A stretch of 64,000 bases of DNA from Neckera pumila (GCA_963969595.1 OZ018411.1:9364501-9428500), one strand, 5' to 3'. Shown: positions 1 to 11,987, counted from the first letter of the stretch. Notes: generated by a model not told the origin, from the sequence alone. Numbers and translations: made by a program.

Positions 1-1819
1 TGATTGGTCGTTCTGCTGTCGAGGAGAAGTATGCTTCTTTGCAAAGAGACATGTCTTTGGATCTATTGTGAATAACCTTACCACTTGACCACTTGAATAC
101 AAGCTTTGCACAACTGCAATGACAAAGGTTAGATTATTCATTATAAAATCCGTTTGGTTGCTCAAGGTTTCACACAGAAATTGGCACTGATTATGGTTCT
201 ACATGTTTACTAGTTATGGATTCTATTACTTTTCAATATCTTTTTGGAATAGCAATGCATACCATCCTTGAGATGCGTCTTATGGATGTAGTCACTGCTT
301 TTCTATACGGATCTTTAAATGCTCATATATATATGAAAGTTTCATTTGGTCTTGAAAACACTAGTCCAATTGCATCCATTCCGGGTAAATGTCGTGGCAT
401 TAAATTACAATGGGCATTATATAGTCTTAAACAATCTGAACTCATGTGGTATCAACGACTGAGGAGCTATCTTATTGAGCATTAGTTTATAAATGATCAA
501 TTATTCCTAAGTCTTTTTCCCGATCTCTTTATCAAATAAGACAAAGACGGATTTATAATAATTGTAGTATATTTTGATGATTTGAACCTTGTGGGCACCA
601 AATGTGCATGTATTGCAACCACTCAATTCCTTACTTATGAGTTTGAGATGAAATTACTTGGCAAAATTATTTTTTGCATCGCTTATAAGTTCTCCATATG
701 AAAGACAGCAACATTTTTTTTCCACAAATGCCTTATATCAATTGAATCTTGAAAAGATTCAATATGATAGATGCCTATCCACTCTTTACACCTATGGTTG
801 GTCGTAGTAATAAAGGTGATGATTCTTATCGTCCTTGCAAGGAGGAGGAGGATCTATTGAGTGAATAATATCCATACCTTGTTGCGGTCAAAGCACTTTT
901 ATATTTGGCTACATTTACAAGGTCTAATATTGTATTTTCAATTAGTGTCTTTACAAGACATAGTGCCTATCCTACACTACGACATTGGAATGCCATTAAA
1001 CACCTTCTTTGTTATTTGAAAGGAACTGAAGATTTGGGATTATATTATTCTTGATTTATAGATCCCAAATTGGTTGCATATGCTGATGCTGGCTCAGATC
1101 TGACCTTGCAACAGCCAAGTCTCAAATCGGCTATGTTTTTTTACGATATGGAGCTGCAATATCTTAAAAATTGGTAAAGCATACAATAATTGCAACATCA
1201 TCCAACCATGCAAAAATTATTGCTTTACATGAGGCATCTTGAGAATGTATTTGGTTGAAATGTATTGATAAAGTTATTAGAACAAGTTGTGGATTACCAC
1301 ATGATGATTCCCCAACTGTCTTATATGAAGACAATAGTGCTTGTGTTGCACAAATGCAATTGGATTTTGTTAAAGGTGATTGAACTAAAGTACGAAACAT
1401 ATTGATCCAAAATATTATAATTATATCCACAATCTGATTACAAACCAAGCAGTTGAAATCAGAAATATTATATCAACAGATAATCTTGTTGATCTCTTTA
1501 TTAAAAGTCTTCCACTATTTACCCATTGCTGATTTATTCATGGCATTGAAATGTGACAATTTAATATTTGGAACAAGAAATTTAATAGTTTTTCATCAAA
1601 CCATTGATATTATTCTATAGATTTTCCATCTTGGATTTTACCATGAAATGGAGTGAAAAAGGTATTGTACTCTTTTTCCTTCATCTGTGGTTTTTTCCTT
1701 GACCGTAATCAAGGTTTTCCTAGATAAGTTTTTAATGAGGCAACACTCAAATATTTTGTAAGAATATAGAATATATCATATTTGATATTATATAGAATTT
1801 TATGTCAAGCAAGGAGGAG
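1..1819 (+). mobile_element. Ty1/copia LTR retrotransposon, decayed 3' part (RT, RNase H)
   Basis: This is the 3' part of a copia-type retrotransposon; its 5' part lies outside the window. Around 150-485 the frames read a reverse-transcriptase block (LVAQGFTQK, then MDVVTAFLYG and LYSLKQ-like motifs). Near 565-600 the catalytic-type motif reads VVYFDDLNLVGT, corresponding to the family's YVDD box. Around 1070-1400 RNase H-like pieces follow (AYADAG, then YEDNSACV). The order RT then RNase H before the 3' LTR fits Ty1/copia. Stop codons and frameshifts separate the blocks (longest open frame 216-485), so it is inactive. A purine-rich tract at about 1809-1819 directly before the LTR is the expected polypurine primer site. 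Assignment to copia is secure; the age and lineage are not determined. Confidence 0.88.
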
Positions 1820-2037
1820 TGTTAAGATTATATTAATATTAATATGCTCGCCATATAGTTAAATAGTCAACTAGTGATTAGATAAGAATCCTTTCTACAA
1901 ATAAGAAAAGAGAACTATATTAGTCTTCTCCTACCTTATTTATGTTTCATACTTTCTTCCTAAACACACTTCTTTATTCATGTGTACGTTGGTGTTTGTT
2001 ACATGGTGTGGTTTTGTTTAGTTCCCAAGTCTTAACA
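1820..2037 (+). repeat. 3' LTR of the copia element (218 bp)
   Basis: The segment starts TGTTAAG directly after the polypurine tract and ends CTTAACA, giving the TG...CA ends and short terminal inverted repeat typical of copia LTRs. The 5' LTR is outside the window, so LTR divergence and target duplication cannot be read here. Confidence 0.82.
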
Positions 2038-2655
2038 GAATTGTAGACTTGTAGAGCTATCTCAATGAGAGTGAAATCACAACACCTATCAAAGTAATAA
2101 TGCAAGTCTATTTATCCCACCTATTATAAGGGTTTTCTTAAGTCAAATCGTGTGGCACCAAGGGTATTGTTTTCTTTCAAATTACACAACTCTTAGATTT
2201 TTAAGAGGGGGGATTATTGTTTTCTTTTCAAATTGTTTGGCTACTGATTTTTCAAAGGGGGTGGTATTGTTTTCTTTCAAGTTGCACGGGTCTTGATTTT
2301 TTAGAGGGAAGGGGGTTCTCAAGGTAGGTTTGCCTGTCTCTTCTTTGGAGATAGTATCTCTATTCTAGAGATAGTTTTACATCATTCTAATAACTGTTGA
2401 AAGAGTCTTTTAAAAAAAAATTAAACCAAATACCTTCAATATATTTAGAAAAGGTATTCATTTTACTTGATTGGATAGACTAATAGCACTTTGGAAACCT
2501 TTGAAGCACTTGCTTTCCACTAACAAATTGAAAGTTATGAAGAATTTGGAGGAAGGAATGAAGTTAAAAATTCATTTAAAAAATTTGAAAATTAAAAAAA
2601 AAATAAAGGTTCATTGGAATATTTGTACCATTGAAATTGATAATTCTCAAGAAAG
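2038..2655. other. Intergenic, nothing recognised
   Basis: This stretch is AT-rich with T-rich runs and one short open frame (2471-2659) of low-complexity lysine/leucine composition that I judge non-coding. No gene, RNA or clear repeat end is visible. Confidence 0.5.
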
Positions 2656-3823
2656 GTAATTGCAGTGACTTCCAAAAGTAGTTGGACACTATATAAATCG
2701 CTCTCATAAATTGAGTAATTGGAATTATAAACTGAAATTTGGACATGTTGTTGTACAAAAGGGATTCTATCTTCACGTGTAATTTTACAAAATAGACTAT
2801 ATTTAGGCCTACTATTATCAATACCTTAAATGAGGCTGTTTGTTTGTTTGTTTGTTTGTTTGTTTGTTTGTTTTGTTTTGTTTGTAGCGTGGACAACTTC
2901 CTGACCGTGCGTCCCCCGGCCGCGTGCTTGGTACCGTCGGAAAGCTCTCGCCGAGGAGGGGTGCACCGGCTTGGTTTTGTGGCGTTTGGAGCGGTGGTGC
3001 AGAAATTATTGAATTTCAAAGTATTTATTGATTAAAAAATTAGAAAATTACTTTTACTTTGATTTTGGTGGCGTTCTTGCTATTGGGAGTGGAACCAGGA
3101 GTAGAACTGGGAGTAGAATCGAAAGTAGAACTAGGAGTAGAACCGGGAGTAGATGAAAATTGGGCCAATGGCACAGGGTCACACTAGTTTGAATGGAATT
3201 TCTATGCAAAAAAAACTTTTGTGAAAAGTCAAAATGTCTCATTTCTTTTTATGAAAAGAATGTACATCTTGACTAAAATCACATGTCACAAGTATCATGA
3301 ATTTTAGATTTTTATTGATTCAAATCTTGTTGATTGAAATTTGACCTTAAAATTTTTATTTTTTTATTTTCCACTTTATAAACTACAAAAAAATAAAATA
3401 AAAATTAGAAATAACATCAAATAACTATAACTATATATAACTATCAAAAACATATTTTTTTGCAATTTATAAAGTGAAAAATAAAAAAATAAAAAATTTG
3501 ATCTCAATTTTCAATCAATAAGATTTCAAACAATAAAAATTAAAAATTCATGAAACTTGTGACATGTGATTCTAGTCAAGATGTACATTCTTCCTATAAA
3601 AAGAAATGAGACATTTTGACTTTTCACAAAAAGTTTTTTTTTGCATAGAATTTCATTCAAATAATAATAGGGCTAAATATAGTCCACTTTAAGTGAATTA
3701 TACGTGAAGATAGAATCTATTTTGTACAACAACATGTCCAAATTTCAGTTTATAATTCCAATTTCTCAATTTATGAGAGTGATTTATATGGTGGCCAACT
3801 GCTTTTGAGAGTCACCGTAATAT
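2656..3823. mobile_element. Fold-back (long inverted repeat) element with an insertion in its left arm
   Basis: Two long arms are reverse complements. The outer left arm (about 2656-2820) matches about 3660-3823, and the inner left arm (about 3187-3400) matches about 3450-3660. The spacer near 3400-3450 is AT-rich. Outer ends read GCAGTGACTTCCAAAAG on the left and, reverse-complemented, CGGTGACTCTCAAAAG on the right. The left arm is split by about 365 bp of unrelated repeat (about 2821-3186), while the right arm is continuous, so the insertion came later. No coding capacity is seen. It looks like a MITE or fold-back DNA transposon of unknown superfamily; exact ends and target duplication are unclear. 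Confidence 0.75.
2821..3186 (+). repeat. Dispersed repeat family R1, copy 1 (with GTTT microsatellite)
   Basis: This insertion in the fold-back element begins ATACCTTAA, carries a (GTTT)n run at about 2833-2880, then a GC-richer block (about 2885-3000) with GGAGGGGTGCACCGGCTTGG, and ends with GGCACAGGGTCACACTAG. The same order of blocks appears in reverse at 6112-4265 and, without its 5' half, at 33532-33690 next to the GH53 gene. The short GC-rich block gives open frames on both strands, which I regard as shadows of the repeat and not genes. Confidence 0.7.
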
Positions 3824-3960
3824 TTAATTTTTTTCTTTCATACAGTGTTACATTTGCTTTATAATTTTTTAATGTTGAATATGAAAAAATAGTTTTTTTA
3901 GATTTTTAGTGTATTAAAAATGAATTTTGATAAAAATTATGGAATGAACAAATTTTTTCT

Positions 3961-4160
3961 CACTAGAAAAAATTGCACTGCAAAACTGTGTGGGATTGGT
4001 TTTGTTGAGTTCCTAGTTTTCAACGCAAAATTATGTATTGGAATGCATTGGAATATGTTGGAATGCATTTTTTAACGCAAAATTTTGCATTGGAAACTAG
4101 GAACTCAACAAAACCAATTCCACATGGTTTTGTAGGATCCAACGCAGTTTTCTTTTAGTG
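3961..4160. mobile_element. 200-bp CACTA-type MITE
   Basis: It begins CACTAGAAAA and ends TTTTCTTTTAGTG, giving imperfect CACTA-type terminal inverted repeats. A 3-bp duplication TCT flanks it exactly (3958-3960 and 4161-4163), the target-duplication length of the CACTA (En/Spm) superfamily. Most of the element is a palindrome: GTTGAGTTCCTAGTTTTC on the left faces GAAACTAGGAACTCAAC on the right. There is no room for a transposase, so it depends on an autonomous partner. Confidence 0.85.
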
Positions 4161-4264
4161 TCTAAAAATATTTGAAAGACAAAATTTCACCTTGTGAATG
4201 GATAAAAAATACCTAATTTTTGAAGTGTACACATTGATCAATATTTTCATTATTCTCAAAACTT

Positions 4265-6112
4265 TACTAATGTGCCTTGTGCCGTTGCCACAGCCAAATC
4301 AAAAGTAAAAGCAATTTTCTAAATTTTTAACTCATAAAAACTTTGAGATTCAAGATCTTTCACAGCGTAGGTCCAAACGCTACAAAACCAAGCCCGTGCA
4401 CCCCTCTTTGTTGAGGGCTTTTTGACAGTACCAAGCACACAGCCAAAAGAAGTATGGTCCGAGAGATCCATAATTTAAAATAACTAAAGATCCAAAAATA
4501 ATTCAAAGTTTAGAACTTTCACACCCTAGCTCCAAATGCTAGAAAACAAAGCCAATGCACCCCTCCTTGCCAAGGGCTTTCCAAGAATACTACGCATGCA
4601 TCTAGGGGACGCACGGCCCGGGAGATCCATAATTTAAGATAGTTTTAGTTCTAAAAATAATTCAAAAATCCATAACTTTCATGCCGTAGGTCCAAACGCC
4701 ACAAAAGCAAGCCTGTGCACCCCTCCTTGCCAAGGGCTTTCGAAAGATACACTATAAGAAACTGGCCTTTTTTATGATGTCTGAAAAAACGTCGTCTGAT
4801 GTCCGGAAAAACATGTCTGAGAGTCAATGTAGATGTCACCTAAAATTGCATCACGGAAAACAAGCAAAAAACGTCTACTGTTTTCAAAAAACATGCCCAA
4901 TTTGGCCTTGTTTTTTTTTTGACATCACCTACGACATGCTTTTTCAAGGTCCCAAAAGTGTGCCATTTGGCGGACAACTCAGCTCCACGTAAGCACCACG
5001 TGGGCAAGCAGTGCCATGTAGGAAAAAAATTTCATCCGATTTGTTGATGACGTGGACCAAGGAAAAATTGACATGTATCCGCCAATATCTGACGTGGCAT
5101 GTCTTATCAGCATACTTTTATGTTGTTTAAAAAATTTAATGTTTTTTTTTTAAATGTCAATTTAGACATCTACTTAGACGTTTTTTGAGACATTAATTGC
5201 TGCATACTGTATCCATAGGATAAGGTCAGTAGAAAAAAATTATTTAAATAAATAAATAAATAAATAATCAAAATAACAAGAATTAAATAAAACTTACCAT
5301 CTACCATCAAGAGAATTTTTGATGGCAAACTGAAGGAATTCATTCATTAAAAGTTAGTGAAAATGAAGGATTAAGAGGTCCTATTTATTTTCATTGTCCA
5401 TCCATGGTGAGACAAAAGATATGGGAGAACTAAGATATGGGAATTTAACCATTGTAAGTTTTAACATTGTTTTAGACGTCTAGACGTTGTTTTAGACATA
5501 TAGATGTTCTTTCAGTCATTTGGAGCATGTTATTTTAGACATTTTACATTGAACACGACTCTTGCTTTACATATATTCACATGGATTGTTTCACTTCCTA
5601 CCACCCCACAGTATAAAGACCATCTCTTTTCATCCATTGTGCACATCCATCCATTATCCTTTTTTTGCAAAGTATGCCATGTGGGTGCCCTTCCTCTAAA
5701 TTTTTTAATATGGTCAACATTTTATCATTGCCCGTAGTAATTTTTACTAATTTATCCATAGACAAAATGGATCTATATGCTGACTTGGCAATCTATGTTT
5801 TTTTGGACGTCCCAAACAACATCAGCATAATTTCAATCATGTCAAATACAACGTCAGCGTCAATGATAACATCAACTTAGATTTATAGTAAAAAGCCAAT
5901 GTTCTCTGCAGCGTCCAAAAAAATCTACCTTGTCGGGTCAAATGTTCTTTGAAATCTTCATGTTTTATCAGATATTGCGCGTTAGAGGTAAAACATCACC
6001 AAAAACATGGTTTTCTTATAGTAATACCAAGCATGCGGCTGGAAGACACACAATAGGAGAGATCTCAATGTAACAAATAAAATAAAACAAACAAACAAAC
6101 AAACAACTTGTC
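4265..6112 (-). repeat. Dispersed repeat family R1, copy 2, with about 160-bp tandem units
   Basis: Read on the minus strand, this copy starts near 6112 with the ATACCTTTAAG/(GTTT)n end and finishes near 4265 with GGCACAAGGCACATTAG. Between about 4360 and 4745 it contains three tandem units starting near 4361, 4521 and 4679 (period about 160 bp). Each unit has the block AAGGAGGGGTGCACAGGCTTG or a close variant and a 'GTTTGGACCTACGG' block. A 1274-bp CACTA element (4750-6023) interrupts it. No coding capacity is evident. Confidence 0.7.
4750..6023. mobile_element. CACTA (En/Spm)-type non-autonomous transposon, 1274 bp
   Basis: The left end reads CACTATAAGAAACTGGCC; the right end reads GGTTTTCTTATAGTA, its inverted match except for the last base. 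Both sides carry the 3-bp duplication ATA (4747-4749 and 6024-6026), as expected for CACTA elements. Removing the element joins the flanks into the uninterrupted R1 repeat (GAAAG-ATA-CCAAGCATGC). Subterminal regions repeat short ACGTC/GATGTC motifs, a typical feature of transposase-binding ends in this superfamily. Internal open frames (for example 4774-4992 and 5504-5737) show no transposase motifs, so the element looks non-autonomous. Confidence 0.87.
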
Positions 6113-7564
6113 TTAAAGGTATGGACATGCAAAACACTCCCACTCCCATTGTACAACAAACTATACAAAAGTTTTTTTGTATAGACCTATAATCATTATT
6201 TTAAACTTGAAATTCTTTTTTTCTATGTGCTTTCATTTTGCAACTATTGAATTTTTTTCAACACTTATATGAAAGATTTTTTGTTCAAAGATGTAATCAC
6301 ATATATGTCTTCTATAATAAAACCATCAGAATTTCAATTTTTTTTGGTAAAAACTGAAATTACTGTGAAATTTAGATTAAAAAGCGGAAAAAATTCATAT
6401 CAAATACAATGCTTAAGAAATTTGAAAGTTTCTATCTGCATACATTGTAGTATAGATATATCATAGAGCAAATCAATTTTTCATATCATCCTAAAATTAA
6501 AACAAATCAACATTCCACAGTTATTAAACCAAAGTTCAAATTGTAATAAAAAATTGAATTTTAAATAATTTTTGTACACACTATAGTTGGTGACATATTA
6601 AGTTCGAGGACACTTTTTTACCCTCTAACACCAGCTTGCTTCATTCCAATGTTTAGAGTCTTTTTCTTCATTGTATAGTTGCAACTTTTGATAGTTTCTA
6701 CACAAATACGGCTACAAACTTGCTACAGAGTGCATCACTTGATTATTTATCCAAATGCTGTCAAAAATGCTTTCATAGTTGCCAATCAATTCCACCATCA
6801 CTCCAATTCTTTCCCTCTACAACAGCCAATAGAAAGAGAGAAAGGCACGAAAGGGATCCAAACCCTAAACCCTACAATCACAAATTATCCAAACTGATAG
6901 GTACATCAATCATTGAATGGAAAGGCTAATTGAAGTCGTTGTGGTTATACAATATGTTGACAACGTCTTTGATAGTTTGACGTGTTATTAAAAAAATTAC
7001 GCTTAATTATATAATTACTTTACATACAATATAATTGAAATGCAAAATGCATTCTTAAAATGACGTATTGCAACATTGAAGCGAATTTGACCAACAAATT
7101 ACTTTGATGCAGGAATTCAAGAATTACTTACTTACTATCAAAACCCTGATACTTTACCTTTTAGGTGCCTAAATAGTCAATGTGGCCAAAATCATAGTTA
7201 GACATCAAATTAAAAATAATGTGGAAAGTTTTTAGAAGGTGAATTGAATATTCTTAATAATGTAGGATTGTTTTCAGAATATTGAGATGTTATGATGACT
7301 TTGCAAATAAATAATTGAATTACTTTAAATATAATCAAAGAAAAATTGATAAAATGGAAAAATTACAATTACAATTTTTCTTATAGCATAGAAACCTTGT
7401 GATTTTATCCACAGTTTGAATGTATGCAATACATGAAGCTTGGAATATTTTATATTCATAAAGGATTGGAGCTTCAACCTCAAGACAATAAATCTTATAT
7501 TACTAATTCCAATTGCTTTGAAACTCTGTGTTTGGTATAAATTTGTAAAGTCCCTTTTGTAAAT
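6113..7564. other. AT-rich intergenic, nothing recognised
   Basis: Short open frames occur (6269-6466, 6679-6929) but have no recognisable motifs, and their composition matches the surrounding non-coding DNA. No RNA gene or element ends were identified. Confidence 0.5.
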
Positions 7565-7568
7565 TTAA

Positions 7569-7641
7569 CCCCTAAAGGACCAAGTGTCCGTTCAACGTAC
7601 GCGAATTTGACTACACAGTCATGGGCTCTGTTCTTTAGGGG
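7569..7641. mobile_element. TTAA-type element, 73-bp minimal copy
   Basis: The ends read CCCCTAAAGGACC on the left and TTCTTTAGGGG on the right, with TTAA on both sides (7565-7568 and 7642-7645). It has the same ends as the larger TTAA-type elements of this window but almost no interior, so it may be a deletion derivative. The shortness makes it the least certain member. Confidence 0.6.
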
Positions 7642-7645
7642 TTAA

Positions 7646-8914
7646 AACCGTGTTGTACATTTAAAACTTTTGTCTTTTTACATCCATTGCAAAGAATTTT
7701 GGTTCTCAAGATTATTGATCTTTTACCCCTAATTATATTTTGATGATTTTGCTCAAAATTAATCACCATAATCTCTAAGGTCTTACTATTGAATCTCAAT
7801 AAAGTTTTATGAGAAGGTAAATAACAGAAATTTTGTAAATCATATAATTTAATTGTCAAAATTTTAGATGAATATGAATTTTTGGATTCAATTGTATGCA
7901 TTATTGATTTTAATACCAGATATGAGGCTAAAGATGTCAATTAGATACTAGTGGATTTAAATAAACCTTCTTTATACAATTATTCATGCTAAATATCAAA
8001 AAGGTATTTGATTAAAGGAAGTTGAATTTTTGCAATTAGGATCATTAGCAATGTGAATCAAATCTAAAGGTCTATTTGAATTCAGTAATAAAAATTTTGC
8101 TAAGTAAACTCAACAAGCGGGTACTTAGAAATTTCTAGCAAACAGTGTGCGGCATAGTACAGGAAGGTAATAATTCATAGCGTCAATAAATTAGAAAAAA
8201 CTTTTAAGTAATATATGGTATACAAATTAATGTACATTCACTTAGAAGTAAGATACATAGGTCAATAATACCCATATTTATAAACATTTGATCTAAAACA
8301 CCTTCAAAGATATGGTTCCTAGGTATTTAATGTGAGTAGGTTCAATTTATGGGTTGATGACTTGCTGAGTTGGATGAAAAACTTCTGTTTACGGTTCAAT
8401 CTGATGGATGAATGGAGACCTTATATGCCATCAAGAAAAAGGGTTGTTTCAAACAACACCATTAGTGCAATATAAATTTAATATTGCTTCAATGCTTACG
8501 CAGTATAATACTGAATCAATACTATTGCAGTACAAACTGATAATGACAGCATTGCTTGTAGCATTGCAAAAGTGCCTAATCAATATTGAAACAAAGTGTG
8601 CTTTACAGTATCATTTTGTTTAACTCCAAATTATTAATTTAGTACTGAAAAATTAGTATTATTCAATAATGAAAGTATGCTTTAAATGAATTGAAATATT
8701 AAAAGAGCTTACTGAAAAAGTTATTTTCTAATACTAAAATATGGATATTTTAGTGTTAAAATTTGTTCTTTATGCACAAAGGAAAAGGAATATAAATTTC
8801 AACTCACTGATCTATAAGAAGTGATGTGCAATTTCCAAAATGTGATGTGTAGTTGAATATTTTTGTTCCTTTTTCTTTTTAATTTATTTGGTCTTCAAGT
8901 GGTTTTAACTGGGC
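7646..8914. other. AT-rich intergenic, nothing recognised
   Basis: A minus-strand open frame (7635-7940) overlaps the element above and shows no family features. The remainder is A/T-rich sequence without recognisable genes. Confidence 0.5.
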
Positions 8915-9205
8915 TTTTTCCTTCCCATTTTTTTGGACTCAAGGTAGTTTATGATTTTTATTCCTTTCCATTTTTTGTGGCTTAAGGTGGTTCATGATTT
9001 TTTTTTGTCCCATTTTTTTTTGGCTCAAATTAGTTTATGTGTTTTTTTGGCTTAAGGTAGTTTGCAATTTTTTTCCTTCCTATTTTTTTTGGGCTCAAGG
9101 TACGTTTATTTCCTTCCCATTTTTTTGGCTTAAAGTAGTTTGTAGTGTTTTTTCCTTCCCATTCTTTTGGCTTAAGGTAGTTTATAAATTTTTTCCTTCC
9201 TAATA
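8915..9205 (+). repeat. Minisatellite, about 45-bp unit, about 7 copies
   Basis: Degenerate units of the form CTTCCCATTTTTTTGGCTTA followed by AGGTAGTTT and a T-run recur through the stretch. The repeat creates an open frame rich in FFWLKV-type peptides (8994-9203), which I take as an artefact of the repeat. Confidence 0.75.
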
Positions 9206-10759
9206 TTTTCCATGTCATTTGTTTTTGTCTTTAGTCTTTGTATTTGCCTTTTTCATTTTACTTTTATTTCTTATAACAAAGAAAGAATATTGAGAATTGC
9301 CCCTCCTTGCAAATTGCTTAGAATAATAGGGACCATTTTAATTGGTTGTGGTCATCAAAATACCTCCTCCCCCAAAACCCTAGCGGCACGTGATATCCAA
9401 ACATCTACATAGAATATGCTGCACCACCACCACCACCATCACCACCACCACTTTGCTCAACTTCTAGCAATAAATGTGAATTAATTTTTAACTACATTTG
9501 CTAACCAGATTTATATTATCATAATTAATCCCTAAAGGAAAATGCATCCAAGAAGTGGATGTGCCTTGGTCAAGCTTGATTGCAATTTTCAAAATAACTA
9601 TTTTCAGTTTTTGATTTAAACTACAAAATTTGAAGTTTGACAAGATTGTTTCTATTATGTATTCTAATTTGAAAATATCCAAAAATTGAAAAGTTATTGC
9701 AATTGTGAGCTCTAATATGTGTTTAAATCCAATTTACATAATATTTTATAATATTTTTTTTCATTTAAAAAAAATACATAAATAATTCAAACTACAAAAA
9801 TATATTTTTTAATCTAACATCCATTTATAGAAATTAAAAAAAAAATTCTAATATTGTATATGATATAATTGATAAAATTTCATTTTGATATTTTTGCTTT
9901 AAAAAACTACAATTATTTTATTTTCTATCAAATTTTTGAAAAATAAACATCAATAGGAAACATGTTCTTTCAAAAATTTAAAATATTATATAATTATGTA
10001 TCAATTATAGAAAATGATGTATTTTATTTGTTAAGGATATTTGACTTAAAGATCATTAGAAAAGATATTTTGGGTGTAAAATATAAAATAGTTAATTGAT
10101 AAATCTTTACACCAATCTCCATTTCTATTTGTACCTCTTAAAAATTTCAAATTAATTGGATTATTTAAAATATAGTTTTTTATTTATTTTTACTATCTCT
10201 CATAAAACAATGGCAATTTTTCACAAAATATATTAAATTTTTTTATTGTTGTAGACAATCCATAATACCACATACTAAAGTTGAACCTCTAAATTTCCAA
10301 GACCTCTTTTCATCAAAATCTATTCAAAATTGCTATTTCTACTACAAAAACTTTACAAATTTTTTTTCTGCATACTTAGCCATAGGGGCTTGCATAAGAC
10401 TAGTGTAACAATGCATGTAACAATTTTCTAAAACTTTCACTATGTATATTGCAAGATATTTGCATTTAAAGTAAAAAAAACATGTTTTTTAGTACTTTTT
10501 GTGACTTAATTATAAGACTTTGAACCTTTTTAAATTTAAATTTTTACATTGCAAATTTTGAATTAAAAGAAATTTATATTCAAGACTTGAATTAAAAGTC
10601 TAAATTTTTTTTTCAAAAATCAAATATAATTTTCATAAACAAAAAAATTATTAATTAAAAATAGTATGAAATTGAAGGAAAAAATAACCATTTTGTATAG
10701 CTTTAGTATGGAATTGAAATACATTAATCTTAATGGTGAGATTGTTCTAGCAAGCAAAT
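9206..10759. other. AT-rich intergenic with one orphan TTAA-type element end
   Basis: At 9525-9541 the sequence TTAATCCCTAAAGGAAA matches the left end of the TTAA-type elements, but no matching right end was found before the next element starts at 10764. A (CAC)n-like run lies at about 9422-9452. The rest is very AT-rich with no recognised gene. Confidence 0.5.
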
Positions 10760-10763
10760 TTAA

Positions 10764-11685
10764 CCCCTAAAATTCCTTGACTATATTTTCATCGAAAATG
10801 TTCAAAAACTGCCATTTTTAGAAGAAGTACCAAATTTTCGAAGAAAAAAGATTTTTTGACACATGTAACAATAGGTTCTTGTATATTGACTTGAGAACAT
10901 GCGGTAAAATTTCTACTGCACGGATTGCAAGATAGAAGCATTGAAATTTACAGAAATCATTTTTTGGGCCCTGTGAAAAACAGGGTAGCTGCACTTCACA
11001 AGCTCACTTTTCTATGAAAAAATGTCCAAAATAATGGTGCTTCTTTGGATTCATTTTCCTAGACAACTTGGCCACATGATTGAAAATTTTCATATCATTT
11101 TTAATTGTACAACATATAAGAAAAAATCATAAGTAGAACGAAGTAGAGAATGATTCAAAATATTAAATTGTTAAGAATTTAGTTATGAATTTGAAGAGGC
11201 CATCCCAATGGTTGCAATGTTATAACAAACAATCTACATCCTATGATTTTATTTTTGTCAAAAAATATTAAAAATTGAATAAGATAAGGGACTTCAAAAC
11301 TTATTTTAGAGTAGAAAATCCATAATAGCCTGCAAACCAAAAAATCCTCATAACTTTTGACTCATTGATCAAAATGGAATGATTTGCAGCTTTTCATATA
11401 TACATAAATATATATAACTCTAGAAAACCAATTTCAAATTTTTGTTTTTGAAAAAAGTGAATTTTTTAAAATTTGCCTAGATTGCCTAAGTTGAGAAACA
11501 AACTACATATCATGCAATAACTTTTGATTCATATTTCCAAATGTCATGGAATTTAGCACATATGAAAGATATTCCTTGCCCCTACCTTCTATTAAAATTT
11601 GGGCAAAAAATATGGAAGTCTCTAGTTACACGTACCTGCCCAAAATTTCTATGTAACCAAAAAACGCATGTTGGTCCTTTAAGGG
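10764..11685. mobile_element. TTAA-type element, 922 bp
   Basis: The left end is CCCCTAAAATTCC and the right end GGTCCTTTAAGGG. TTAA flanks both sides (10760-10763 and 11686-11689). The interior has segments like those of the element at 36456-37029 (for example the ATTTTCATCGAAAATGTTCA region next to the left end), which suggests the same orientation. No coding sequence recognised. Confidence 0.72.
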
Positions 11686-11794
11686 TTAAGTGGTTAAATC
11701 CGTCTTACAAAGTCTGTGGGACTAGCAGGGCAACTTTTGTGTTCTTTGGAAAAAAACAAAAGCAAAAATCCTAATTTGTGCCATGTCTAGGGTA

Positions 11795-11905
11795 AGCTGT
11801 AGACCTCTCCTATCTAATTTGGAGTCTCTCATTGCAAATATGAATTCAAAATTTGCAATTTTTTTTTATGTGGCAAATAAAAAATTCTTATATTTTTCTC
11901 TAGGG
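11795..11905 (+). repeat. Dispersed repeat R2, copy 1
   Basis: The block starting TCTAATTTGGAGTCTCTCAT and continuing through GGCAAATAAAAAATTCTT recurs with moderate divergence at 50295-50400. No ends or function are evident. Confidence 0.6.
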
Positions 11906-11987
11906 TAAATACACCTTGCTGGTCCTACTTTGTGAGACCGGTTTTAACGTTTTGCAATTCATAGAATACTCATTTCACTCTAAAGTG

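Noticed and set aside
2576..3035. Overlapping open frames on both strands (147 and 63 codons)
   Set aside because: They span the GTTT microsatellite and the R1 repeat; the peptide is low-complexity and the same repeat occurs elsewhere without the frame.
4774..5880. Open frames of 60-80 codons inside the CACTA element
   Set aside because: No transposase motif; short and overlapping, and the element is too small to be autonomous.
8994..9203. Hydrophobic open frame that could suggest a membrane peptide
   Set aside because: It is generated by a T-rich 45-bp minisatellite.
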